Part shown: one piece after another, positions 36,291 through 46,080 of the stretch | How positions within the stretch are numbered: the stretch's first letter is position 1 | Layout: each line of letters begins with the position of its first letter | Assembly: GCF_019703515.2 (NCBI RefSeq) | Contig: NC_059385.1 | Span: 32,102,501 to 32,166,500, forward strand | Length of the DNA: 64,000 nucleotides | Origin: Myxocyprinus asiaticus | Lineage: Eukaryota > Chordata > Actinopteri > Cypriniformes > Catostomidae | Direction of reading: 5' to 3' | Position numbers and translations under genes: made by a program | Notes under the pieces: model-generated | Seen by the model: only the letters and a program-made list of their open reading frames with translations | Told to the model about the DNA's origin: nothing | Databases searched by the model: none

Positions 36291-36292
<2 letters not shown>

Positions 36293-36367
<75 letters not shown>
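36293..36367. repeat. (AT)n microsatellite
   Basis: About 75 bp of uninterrupted AT dinucleotides. Confidence 0.95.
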
Positions 36368-36371
<4 letters not shown>

Positions 36372-37208
36372 CACTACTCTCAGCACCTAATTAGTTTAGC
36401 CACCCTCATATTAGATTAGAGATGCTTATATTTGAAGAAAGCCTGCAGATATGACCCTTTGAAGTTTTTTTGTAGGCTATGCATTTTGTTGCCAAAGGTG
36501 ACAAAGTTCTGTGTTTGCACTAATTTACTAAAACCAACCCCACTCTTCCCACATAGACTATACACTCACAAGAAGATGATAACATGTACCTAACAACAGT
36601 GGACTTGTCCCATTCGGTTTTTATTTATTTATTTATTTTTTAAAGGCACTGTGCAACAACCAGATGTGGTCCTTTATAAATTCAGATTGTTAGCAGTCAA
36701 ACATCCCTGGCCCTTCTGGCCAACTCCAAAAAACATGCCTTGGAATCTGTATGTATACCTATTCAGACATGATTCAGGTTAATTCAACACTAACCTTAAT
36801 AAAGTGTTCTCTAGTTTTAAAGTCATTAAACATAATATCTTTGTTTACTGTAAGCATTATTTTTTCCATACAACAAAAGTAAATGGTTACTGGGACTGCC
36901 AAGCTGTAAAATAAATAATTAAACAAATGTATTGAATGTAGTCCTTCTGACTCATGTGCTATATTCCAAGTCTTCTGAAGTCATGTGATAGCTTTGTTTT
37001 AGCAATAGGCCCAAATTATTCAGTTATTCATTGATAATCCTGTCCTCTAAGACAACTGTCACATCCCACTTGAACTTGTCTTGAAAAATTGCACCTTTAG
37101 ACTGCCAGGTTTGACCATATTTATGACAAACACCATGGGTTCTTGTGTGTCTTTGTATGGAGCCCCGCAGAGTACAGGGAGAGAATTTATTTTTTTAAAT
37201 AGGTTTCT
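36368..37208. other. Unassigned sequence, possibly low-copy
   Basis: No repeat family, coding domain or RNA gene recognised. Confidence 0.4.
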
Positions 37209-37371
37209 GTTCCCTCTATGGCAGCAACTAACGATTATTTTGATAATCGACTAATCTAACAATTATTAGAACGATTATTCGACTATTCAGGCGATTATTG
37301 CAACAATTAATTATTAGCTCTTAACCGACTATTCAGCTTGTGCCTCGACTTAAAAGGTTGTATTAAACGTG

Positions 37372-37558
37372 TGTAATGGTGGCCAGCTGATAGATAGCTG
37401 TGCAATATGTATAAACCTCACTCTCCTGACCTCAAGAGGTGCACTAGCGACTGACATTAGAGGCTGTAGCCTTTAGCCTCCTTGTTAGCGCACCCGCCTC
37501 CCATGCTGGAGACGCCGGTTCGAGTCCCATACAGAGCAGGTAGAACAGGAGCGTTACA
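37372..37558 (+). repeat. 5' LTR of the 414-bp element
   Basis: 187 bp, starting tgtaatggtggccag and ending gcgttaca. Contains the tRNA-like block at about 37470-37540. Confidence 0.85.
37470..37540 (+). promoter_or_regulatory. tRNA-like Pol III segment inside the LTR
   Basis: ggttcgagtcc matches the box B consensus exactly. About 20 bases upstream, cccgc-ctcccat-gctgg can form an anticodon arm with one mismatch and CCC in the anticodon position, like tRNA-Gly(CCC). The box A region (tagcctccttgttagc) is weak. The same block recurs in the 3' LTR (with box B decayed to tcaaatcc) and in the solo LTR at 40493-40684. Confidence 0.6.
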
Positions 37559-37601
37559 ATGGTGCCGTGACCCGGATGGGAGTGAGGTTTAGGGGAGTGA
37601 G
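37559..37601 (+). promoter_or_regulatory. Primer-binding site and polypurine tract
   Basis: The whole interior: a tRNA-His-type primer site at 37560-37577 and a purine-rich tract to 37601. Confidence 0.75.
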
Positions 37602-37785
37602 TGTAACGGTGGCCAGTTGATAGATAGCTGTGCAATGTGTATAAACCTCACTCTCCTGACCTCAAGAGGTGCATTAGCGACTGATGCTAGAGGCTGTAGC
37701 CTTTAGCCTCCTTGTTAGCGCACCCGCCTCCCATGTAGGAGATGCCAGTCAAATCCAGTACAGAGCAGGTAGAACAGGAGCATCA
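37602..37785 (+). repeat. 3' LTR of the 414-bp element
   Basis: About 184 bp, collinear with the 5' LTR. The end reads gcatca instead of gttaca. Confidence 0.85.
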
Positions 37786-37905
37786 CGTGTGCTTACTAAC
37801 AATAAAGAAGACAAAATCATCTTTTAAAAATACCTCTAAATGATATCCACTAAATTACAAGATTAAAATTTTTTTTTTGTTGTTATTAAGTGAATAAAAT
37901 TCACT

Positions 37906-38300
37906 GCAAAAAATAAATAAAAATACTATTGTAATCAAGAGTTTTTGTCTTGTTTTCCATTTAAATTGTCTAAAAATTCTTAAAACAAGATACAGTTACT
38001 TGAGAAGCAACATATAAGATATTAAGACTTGCTTTCAGAGAATGTATCTTGAATTTAAGTGTATTTTGTATATAAGTGTAGTTTTTCACTTGTTCATACT
38101 TTTGCCAGTGCAGTAAAGAAAAAATATACTCATATACAAGATATGTTCTCTAAAAGCAAGTCTAAATATCTAATATGATGCTTCTCATGTAAATGTATCT
38201 TGTTATAACTAGGCTATTTTTAGATATTTTAAAATAATTAAATATTAAATATTGTATTCAACATTCTCCAATAAAATATTTTTTTTTTTCTGCAGTATAG
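37906..38300. repeat. MITE-like block with inverted subterminal sequence
   Basis: Runs from cactgcaaaaaata to ttttttctgcagt. Inner inverted pairs include acaagatacagttacttgag (37985) against cttctcatgtaaatgtatct (38184). A related, shorter block lies at 16960-17125 in hAT copy 1 with ttttttgcagtga, so the family predates both hAT insertions or is part of the hAT. Confidence 0.5.
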
Positions 38301-39145
38301 CTCCTAAAGCTATGTTGTTTTAAAGGTGATTTAAATATTATTTTTGGAAAACAAGCCAAAAACGACTAATCAAAAATGCATTTCTTTGCATTGTATAATG
38401 GGCTAAGACTACACTCTCTCACCTTTATGTTCACTTCGATCCATCTTTAACTCACAAAAACAAATTCACTCTTCTAAATAGAGCTGCGTATCACCGATTT
38501 TCTTCACAATAAGATACACACCGTGACACATACAGTATATTGTGATTCAATACGTCGAAAGCCATCTCATATTATAATCTTGCTGCAGCAAACGCTCAGT
38601 GTGCATCAGCCGTGTTCAGTTTCAATCTCTCCCCCTTCACGCGACCCACAGAAGCGGCGCTGACCGCACAGAGAAATGCCATTTTCTGAGTTTGTTTATG
38701 ACCCAATTCTTATTATTGAACTTTAATAAAGGATGCATTAATGATATAATGCCCGGTTGTTTGCCTTTTAGATGCTCTGACATGCATGTTTTACTTAAGC
38801 AGAATGCCAGATCTGGCTCTGCTTGATTTCACGATGACAGTGCTTCTGTATTTACTTATTTTGTATTTTTGCATTATAATTCCCTCATACTTTGCAATCT
38901 AAATAACCTGAAGCTGTTTGGAAAGTTTAGAGTGCATCTGTGCTGTGAGCTGTGTAATTCTTCCTCTCCTCTGTCAGGCTCAAGCTGCAGTGCTGCTCTC
39001 ACGCTTCATCATTAAGAGTTTAATGTGATCTCATGTTAAGTTACATTAGATCAAACGACTATTCGACAACAAACATTTTTGTCAACAATTTTTTATTGTC
39101 GATGTTGTCTATAACATTGACTAAACGTTTCAGCCCTAGTTCCCT

Positions 39146-39728
39146 TGTAACGTTCCGCTTCATTAGCATAGCTACACAAGAATGAAGGTACTTATCTTTC
39201 CTACTGTGAATGAATGTTAAAACGTACAATGAAGAAGACCAGACATAAGCAGTATGAAAAACCCAAAGTGTTTTAAACATGTAAATACCAATAAACAAAC
39301 AGTGATCACAACAATTACCAGTACCGTGCACAAAGTACGAGTGTGTGCGTGTGTGTGTGAGTGTGAAGCTTTTCAAAGTTCCAGTGCTCAATATATACAA
39401 GGTGAGATTGTTTCGGTCTCATCGTAATGACAGTTAATGTCCCGGGAGCGCGAAATCCAACCAGCGCGATGTTGAATGTTCCTCTCTGGTAAGTAATCCA
39501 ATATGGTAGAAAACACCACAAAGAGACGAATAGAGTCCTCTATCCTCCAACTCGAATGCGCGAAACAGTAATCCTTAGAACGTACGTATATCCAATAACA
39601 CTCATGAATGTAAAACACCACTTCCTTCTCGCCGTTTACCGGCTTCTTTTGTATCCTTGTTTACTTCCGCATACGGGGCTTAGTCCGTCACATGATTGCA
39701 CATGACTGAAGTCTCACAGGAAGTAACA
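39146..39728 (-). repeat. Candidate long solo LTR
   Basis: On the minus strand it starts tgttacttcctgtg and ends ggaacgttaca, 583 bp with TG...CA ends. Its 3' edge overlaps the hAT target duplication. No matching 5-bp duplication was found and no second copy lies in the window, so the call rests on end structure alone. Confidence 0.4.
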
Positions 39729-39849
39729 CAGGAACCAAACACCATATTAGGGCAAACAGAAAATGACAGGAATAAAACAGCATAATTATCTTTACCACTT
39801 GTGGACACATTTATCTGTGGTTATACTGATTAATCCCCTTATGTGGCTT

Positions 39850-40720
39850 TGCTGCACCCTCACAAAAAGTGTTCTTTTGCAATAAGTTTTGCATTCCCTC
39901 GCAAAAGATTTGCGTTTCCCCGCAATAACTTTATACATCCTTTATGATAATTTTTAATACAATAACCATATTTTAACCATGACATTCATGGTAAAACTAT
40001 ACTTATAATGCAGGAAAACGGGAACTATGGTAATAAAAATCATAATCATTCTGCAAAATAGCATGATTAGTTTTAGTATAGTAACACCATGGTTAATCTG
40101 TGATACATGTACATGATTCTTACTGTACTTCAAAAAAGTAAGTAAATGGCTATATGGTTGCTGCAAGTTTACAATGATGAAATACCATGGACATGGTTAA
40201 TTTTCATAAGGACATCTTTTTTTTACATTGAAACCATTGTTTACCAATCAAACTTCATACATAAAGTCATGGTAAATTGTCTGGTTATGGTCTTACTACA
40301 AATACCATAGTTGAACTACAGCTACTGTAGTAAAAACATGGTAAATGTTGTGGGTACTGTAGTTTTACTACAAATAGCATAGTTCAACGATGGTTACTAT
40401 AGTAAAGCCATGGCTAATTTTTGTAAGGGATGAATAGAGGTGTTGCGAGGGAACCCAAAATTATCCAGAGGGAACACAAAATTTGTTGTTAGTGTAACCG
40501 CTCCTGCTTGACCTGCTCCGAGTGGGATTCGAACTGATGTCAACCGGCATGGTAGGCGGGCACGCTAACAAGAAGTCTAAAGGCTTCAGCCTCTACCGTC
40601 CGTCGCTAGTGTGCCTCTTGATGCCAGGGGAGTGAGGTTTACAAATACTGCACAGCTATCACGTACCAGCTGGCTCCTGTTACATAAGCAAAGGCAAAAC
40701 TTTTTGTTAGGCATCACAGA
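39850..40720. repeat. Fold-back repeat rich in accatgg words
   Basis: Outer words are inverted: gcattccctcgcaa (about 39890) against ttgcgagggaac (40443). The interior has many ccatg, catggtaa and tactacaaatac copies in both orientations. The solo LTR at 40493-40684 sits inside its right end. Confidence 0.55.
40493..40684 (-). repeat. Solo LTR of the 414-bp element family
   Basis: Minus-strand copy of 192 bp, starting tgtaacaggagccagctgg and ending ggttaca. It retains the same tRNA-like block (cccgc-ctaccat-gccgg, then cagttcgaatccc), diverged from the copies at 37.4-37.8 kb. The interior and second LTR are absent. Confidence 0.8.
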
Positions 40721-42534
40721 ACTATTTCAGAAAATAAATGATGTGGTATGTCTTGTTTAGAAACCAATATAAAGCTGTGTGGTTTACTTTTATGGTGTTT
40801 CTTTGTCATTTTTGGAGCTTGACAGCTCCAGTCTCCATTTAATTTCATTGTATGGAAAAGAGCAGCATCAACAGTCTGCTAACCTTCTTGTGTTTCATGG
40901 AAGAAAGAAAGTAATACGGGATTAAATTGCAGATAAGTGTGCATAAGCAAAAATATTTAAAATTCTGTATTTTCCTCCTTGAACTCGACTATTGTAGTTG
41001 TGTGAGATTAACTTGATGCAACACATTATGTAGAGAAAAGTGAATACATTCAACCAGCACAAGGCCACACCTTTCCACCTACTTCATTTCATTGTGCACT
41101 TTTCAAAAGTCTAGACCTAACATATTTTGTGCCAGTGGTTTAATCTGTCCAGTGATTGGTCTTCTGTGAGCTAGACAGGAAAACTTCCCCTTTACAAACA
41201 ACACACATGGTTCTCCATCACCTCCGAGGTCAGGACTGGGTGCAGCTGGGTTGCAAGTATTGGTTACTGCCCTTCCTGCTCTATGTAAGAACTGCTGAAG
41301 GGAGATATCAAACTCTAAAATGTGTTCAGTGGCCTTCAATTAAGGGCAGTAGCTTTTTCTAAATAAATGGGCCCAGTGGGCATGGCTTGGAGGTCCCTTC
41401 ACTTGGTGGAGTGTGCAAGGATATAACTTGCTATTTTCATATGTGTGGTTCTGTTTTTGATATGGGTTTTGGTTTGTTGCTTTGGGATGTGTGAGACATT
41501 GGGTTAGGGTAGGTTTGTAGTACTTTTTTTTTTTAAAACAATTCTTTTAGTTAAGCTATAAGATTCACTGATAAACATTGCATTATCCTCGTATGATAAG
41601 GTTTGTTGTGGAGTTGGTGTCAAACTGTTATCTTTATAGTTTTACATCCTTACTGAGTTTATGGTGCCTAATCTGGTGTACTTCAAAGTCTCAAAGTCAT
41701 CTTTGTGTGATGACTTCTCTTGCTTTATTTTACTTAAAGTAGAGTGAATATCACAAAAACTCTCCCAGGCATCTCTGCCTGTCATATTTCACTCCAAAAT
41801 GAAAAGATATTTTTTTTTTGTTTCAATATTAAGATATTATTTTCATAAACCTGCCTATTCTTATTAACATTTGTAATACTGTAATACATTAATTTATACA
41901 GAAAATTACTGCAATTTAGTAAATTTCCTATTCATACCAAGCCAGAATTTTCAGTATGAATGCTTCTTGCAAACAAGCTTTTAAACAGGAACAATAGATT
42001 TCTATGGCACTATTCACACCTGGGCAGACTGCGATGAAAACTGACTGATCAATGAGATAAGTGCTTTTAGTCATATGTCCCGAGCCGCTGCAGCAACAAA
42101 ATCTAGCGTGTAGTGGGGTGCTAATGCAACCAATAAGTTACTGACCAAACAGACAAGAAACACCTAAAGAAGTTAAACTAGGAACCAGTGTTGAAGATGG
42201 AAATGGAGCAGCTCTTCTGTTTGGTATATGAGCACAAGGAATTATTTGATAAACACCACAGCAGCTACAAAAAAGCAGAGAGGGGGGAGTTATTATGTCA
42301 AGGAACTGCAGAAAAAATCCGAATGGTGAGTTTTTATTAAATGTATATTATTTTAAGTAATCTTGCAATTATGAAATTGTTATCAGGCTTTACCAATGTT
42401 TTCATTAATGTTTGTATGTTGTGCACCAGGTGTACTGGAATCAAATTGCATTTTCTATTGTTCGGGAGTGACTATGTACTATTCACATCTTAGGTTTGGT
42501 CCTGGTGTGAATAGACCAACCCAGTCTCATGAAA
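40721..42534. other. Unassigned sequence
   Basis: No repeat family or coding domain recognised. A 78-codon minus-strand ORF (41339-41103) and an overlapping plus-strand ORF have no known motif. Confidence 0.4.
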
Positions 42535-42950
42535 ATTTTTACATATTTTAAGAGTTGGCTATTTTGTATGATTTTGTACGAGTTTGTTCATATAAATTTG
42601 TACAATTTCATCGCATGCAAATGTCCGGATGTCTAATACATAAGTAAACGTGAATTTCGCATACGAGGTGTTAAGGACCTGCTTATTAATATTATGCCCT
42701 TACCCAAACCCCTTATCTAAACCTAATCGATCAGTAGAGTGTGCAGACATGATGGAAAGCTGTTGTGTGTGACAGAAGCAAGTAATTGTCACGTATTAGA
42801 TGGAAACAATGTCCAGCAAAGTCATTGGCTGTAGTGAAAGTTGTACGAATTCATACGAGTGCAGTCATAAGATATTATACGAATTAGCCAAATTAAGAAA
42901 AGTCGTATGAATCCTTACTATTTCGCCATGAGAGTGTGTAGAAATAGACC
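42535..42950. mobile_element. Nonautonomous DNA element (ctcatg ends)
   Basis: The left end cagtctcatgaaaatttt is loosely mirrored by gccatgagagtgtg at the right. The interior has paired cgtacaaa / gtacgaatt and catacga words typical of a fish DNA repeat. No ORF. Confidence 0.5.
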
Positions 42951-43308
42951 TTCAACGGCAGTTTGTCTCGCAAATTCATCTATTGTTCGTTTCGTATTTA
43001 GTGTGAATCAGTGGTGTAGTCAGGGCCATACGCACTTATATGCTGTATGCTTACTTTGTTCCCAGGGCTGTTTGCGTATAATGACTTATAAGGATCAATA
43101 TTTGTGTATACCCTCAGTATACCTCTTGTTTTGCTGCTTCAGAAGTCCATAATCTACTGTCATGTTAGTTTCCCTTTAATTGTATTGGATGCTGCTTTGT
43201 GAAACTGGTGATATTTTGTTGTAATTGGTGCATTATCACTTGAATTCTGCCATTCTCCACCCCTGACATCCGTTGTCACCGCCATCATCTACTGAGGGAA
43301 TTTGTGAG

Positions 43309-43311
<3 letters not shown>

Positions 43312-43354
<43 letters not shown>
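43312..43354. repeat. (GA)n microsatellite
   Basis: Pure GA dinucleotides. Confidence 0.95.
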
Positions 43355-43358
<4 letters not shown>

Positions 43359-44205
43359 CACTCACGCTGAAGCAGTATGAGGTATAATTAATTTAAAAAA
43401 ATATGCCAAATGTCCTGTAAAATAAGGAATCGTCCCATAATTAAGGGGAAAAAATTGCATTCCGTAAGAAATCCATACGCAATGCCATATGTCCCATATT
43501 TTAGCATTACACACCTAAACTGCAGAGAATGTTTCACAAATCGAGAGAAATGGACCTGAAACACACACCTTTCGTGTGAGTTGTGTGAGATATCCGCTCT
43601 TGCTTTATACACTGCACTCTGGGGGAAAAGATCAGTGACAATCAGCGCACATCTTCTGTCATGTTTTCTGTCAGAAGCAAGATCATTTTGTCAAAATTAT
43701 ATAACAATAGAGTGCATGTTAATTGTTTCCCACCATTAGGTTTTTAAAACACCAGTAAGCGCACCTATTCATGACATGCCATTACATTTTATTGCATCTG
43801 TCAGAGCTCGTTCTGGAAGAGAGGTAGGTAAGAAAAACTGCAGCACTTTTGATACAAAATAAAAGTACAGTAGTACAGGTTTATTTAAAACACTTAACAT
43901 GATTTTCTTACATTTCCCTTGTGATAAACACTATTTACTGCCAAAACAACGACACTAATCCAAGGAGAAATAAACTATTTTCATGTTATGCATTTTCTCT
44001 CCATTTCTCTCTTCTTCCTGGTCGTTGTATTAAAGCATTTTTCATTTCAAGTTTAGTAGGGAAAGTTCGCACTGAAAGTCGTTTGGATCCGTCTGCGCTG
44101 TTTTTCAATGTAAAGCAGCGTCTCGCACAGGAACGCCTGTAAATATGGGTCATTATTACAATTCTGTGACATTTAAGTCCCCATTACATGTGTGTGTGTG
44201 GTATT
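43355..44205. other. No gene; one small repeat fragment
   Basis: 43400-43515 (ggaatcgtcccataattaag, catatgtcccatattttagc) resembles the block at 48500-48740. The rest is unassigned. Confidence 0.4.
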
Positions 44206-44211
44206 TATTAG

Positions 44212-44667
44212 GGGTGTAACGGTACATGAATTTGTCCCGAACCACCACGGTTCGGTGCATGCAGTCAGACGAAGAATACGTTTGAGTCAGTCACAGGCGA
44301 GCCACACTCCAATCCAGAAGGGGGCGTGCGTGGTAATGCAACACTGTTTGCTAACCACCACAACAGGAAAAGGAGCAGAAGAAGAAGAGACCATCTACGC
44401 ACCAACCCAAAACAAGAATGGCTTCTATTAATACACAAGTTTTATTTTCATTATTCTATTTATTTTGTACTTTTATAACACAAGAGATGCTTTTCAGTTT
44501 TGTAGCTTTTTGTGACCAAATACCTTTTGTTTGTTTTTTTATCAACCCTTTAAAAACATATGGCTTATGCAAGAGTGCATTCTGTTTACTGCTTAGTGCT
44601 TAATACACTAAATGAGGCTGTACTGTACCAACTACCTCAAGGGGGACTAAATGCCGCTAGGTGGAAC
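44212..44667 (+). repeat. hAT-type element fragment, cut by DIRS
   Basis: Starts aggggtgtaacggtacatga, the terminus of a common fish hAT family. It continues with noncoding sequence until DIRS sequence begins. The far end is not seen. Confidence 0.5.
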
Positions 44668-44792
44668 AAACGTCCTGGTTACTTTTGTAATCTCCGTTCC
44701 CTGATGGAGGGAACAAGACGTTGTGTTGATGTAGTGACACTAGGGGTCACTCTTGGGAGAAGATATGTGAGGTCGGTTGCCGAGCGCAGTTC

Positions 44793-45660
44793 CTACATCA
44801 ATCCTGGGTCAGAACTACCCTCTTGCAGTTCTTTTAGCGCCTTGGCCTGGTGTACTTGCAGGAGAGCCATGGCGTACAGGGCGGCTTGTCCAGCGGCACC
44901 GCAGGCCACAGTCATCGGGGACGACGTAAACCTACAGGCCCTGGATGGGAGCTTCGAGCGCCCGTGCCAGGTGGCAGCTCTCTGCAGACACAAGTGCACC
45001 GCGAGCGCCTTATCCACCTGGGGGATCACCGGATACCCCCTGGCCGCTCCACCATCGAGGGTAGTGAGAGAGGGGTAGCTGAAAGACCGGGACTGGGCAG
45101 TAAAAGGTGCCTCCCATGATCTTGTCAGCTCCTCATGCACAATGGGGTGTGGCTGTGGGCGGCGCACTGAGCCCAGGAACCAATCGTCGAGCCGCGAGGG
45201 TTCAGGGGAGAGTGGAGGGTTCCACTCTAGCCTGACGCTCGCAGCCGCCCGGGAAAGCATGTCCATCATTTCCGCGTCGGCGTGAGACTGGGCGACCATT
45301 CCTAAAGGAGGAAGCCCAGCCGAAGCCTCTGCGTCAGACTGGACGAGCCCGCTCTCCAATGCTGCGCTCGATAACACATCGTCTTCCCAATTTCTGAACA
45401 AGAAGTCGAACTCGCACTGAGAGGAGCCAGCGGTCTCATGCGAGAGCACGATCGGGGCAAGCGAGCATGCTGGGGAATGGGAGGTTCATGGGGGTATACC
45501 TGGCGGAGGTGGTCCCATTGATGTCCCCAAATCGCCCTCAGTGCTAACCGACGCGGCCTCAAACCCATAGGTAGAAGGGCCGGTGCAGGGAGCCGCTGGG
45601 GTGGCTTGCTTTCTTACGAAGGCAAGCCGCGACCACAACGTTGCCATGGTCATGTTCTCA
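44793..45660 (-). pseudogene. DIRS gag-like protein, truncated
   Basis: Structural protein of the DIRS particle. The longest frame, 45449-44793 (218 codons), includes CEFDFLFRNWEDD, EASAGLPPLGMVAQSHADAE, LDDWFLGS, HEELTRSWEAPF and GAAGQAALYAMALLQVHQAK, which match the gag frames at 53.4-54.8 kb and 56.0-57.3 kb. The upstream part (45779-45486) is in other frames. The frame stops after DPGLM, and the reading then falls into the inverted end within about 20 codons, so the C-terminal domain seen at 54261-54791 is deleted here. Confidence 0.8.
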
Positions 45661-45924
45661 CAATGAGGAACATGGTCATGTTCTTGCTGCTCTTTTTGTG
45701 AATGAAAATATACTCTTTTTGAATATACTCTGTTATTTTTGCTCTGCCGAAGTGCCCAGGGGTGTTTTCTGCACTCCATGGGTGCAGAGAGGGAGAAGCT
45801 GCTGAAATGCGCTGTAAATCCAGCAGTTTTGAGGTGCGTTTTTGGAGGGAGTTGAATTCAGTGCACTGAATTCAACTGCTCTGCTCCGAAGAGAAAATCT
45901 GAATGAGTGGTTGCATACCAGCTC

Positions 45925-45932
45925 CTTTTATA
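45925..45932 (-). promoter_or_regulatory. TATA box of DIRS copy A
   Basis: cttttata on the plus strand (tataaaag on the minus), about 85-90 bp inside the 5' inverted end. It is conserved at the same place in the other DIRS copies. Confidence 0.55.
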
Positions 45933-46080
45933 CCCATATATCCGGGAAGTGGCATGCAAATTCCACTCGTCAATTCTCATTGGCCTTTTTTCAAAAAAGC
46001 AGAGATGTATGGGGCTCCCAAGAGTGACCCCTAGTGTCACTACATCGACACAACGTCGAGTGAGTGATAGATAGGGAACA

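Larger units (their letters stand above)
37372..37785 (+). mobile_element. 414-bp LTR-PBS-PPT-LTR miniature element
   Basis: LTR 37372-37558, a 43-bp interior, then LTR 37602-37785. The interior opens with tggtgccgtgacccggat, which pairs with the 3' end of tRNA-His at all but one position. It closes with gtgaggtttaggggagtg, a purine-rich tract next to the 3' LTR. acgtg flanks the element on both sides (37367-37371 and 37785-37789); the same site in hAT copy 1 reads aaacgtgcttac without an insert. No coding space exists, so any movement must be in trans. Each LTR carries a tRNA-like block. A plain tandem duplication is less likely, because PBS and PPT sit exactly at the junctions and a target duplication is present. 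Confidence 0.85.
37217..39138 (-). mobile_element. Nonautonomous hAT element, copy 2
   Basis: Same family as 14762-17801, in reverse orientation: the right end agccctag is the inverted tagggct terminus. It is flanked by an 8-bp duplication with one mismatch, gttccctc (37209-37216) and gttccctt (39139-39146). No transposase is seen. It carries its own LTR element (37372-37785) and a MITE-like block, and lacks the TRIM, 5S-SINE and tRNA-SINE present in copy 1. Confidence 0.85.
44668..46080 (-). mobile_element. DIRS element, internally deleted, with inverted ends
   Basis: Inverted terminal repeats of 43 bp with one mismatch (44717-44759 and 46015-46057), containing gtagtgacactaggggtcac. Between them lie the promoter region and about the first two thirds of gag on the minus strand. 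RT, RNase H, methylase-like and tyrosine recombinase regions are all missing. At 1.4 kb it is a deletion derivative that keeps both ends. Confidence 0.85.

Noticed and set aside
39146..39728. Full LTR retrotransposon at this site
   Set aside because: Only one LTR-like segment, with no interior, partner LTR or target duplication. Kept only as a low-confidence solo LTR.
41103..41339. 78-codon minus-strand ORF as a possible host exon
   Set aside because: No motif, no convincing splice signals and no repeat or gene context. It could be chance.
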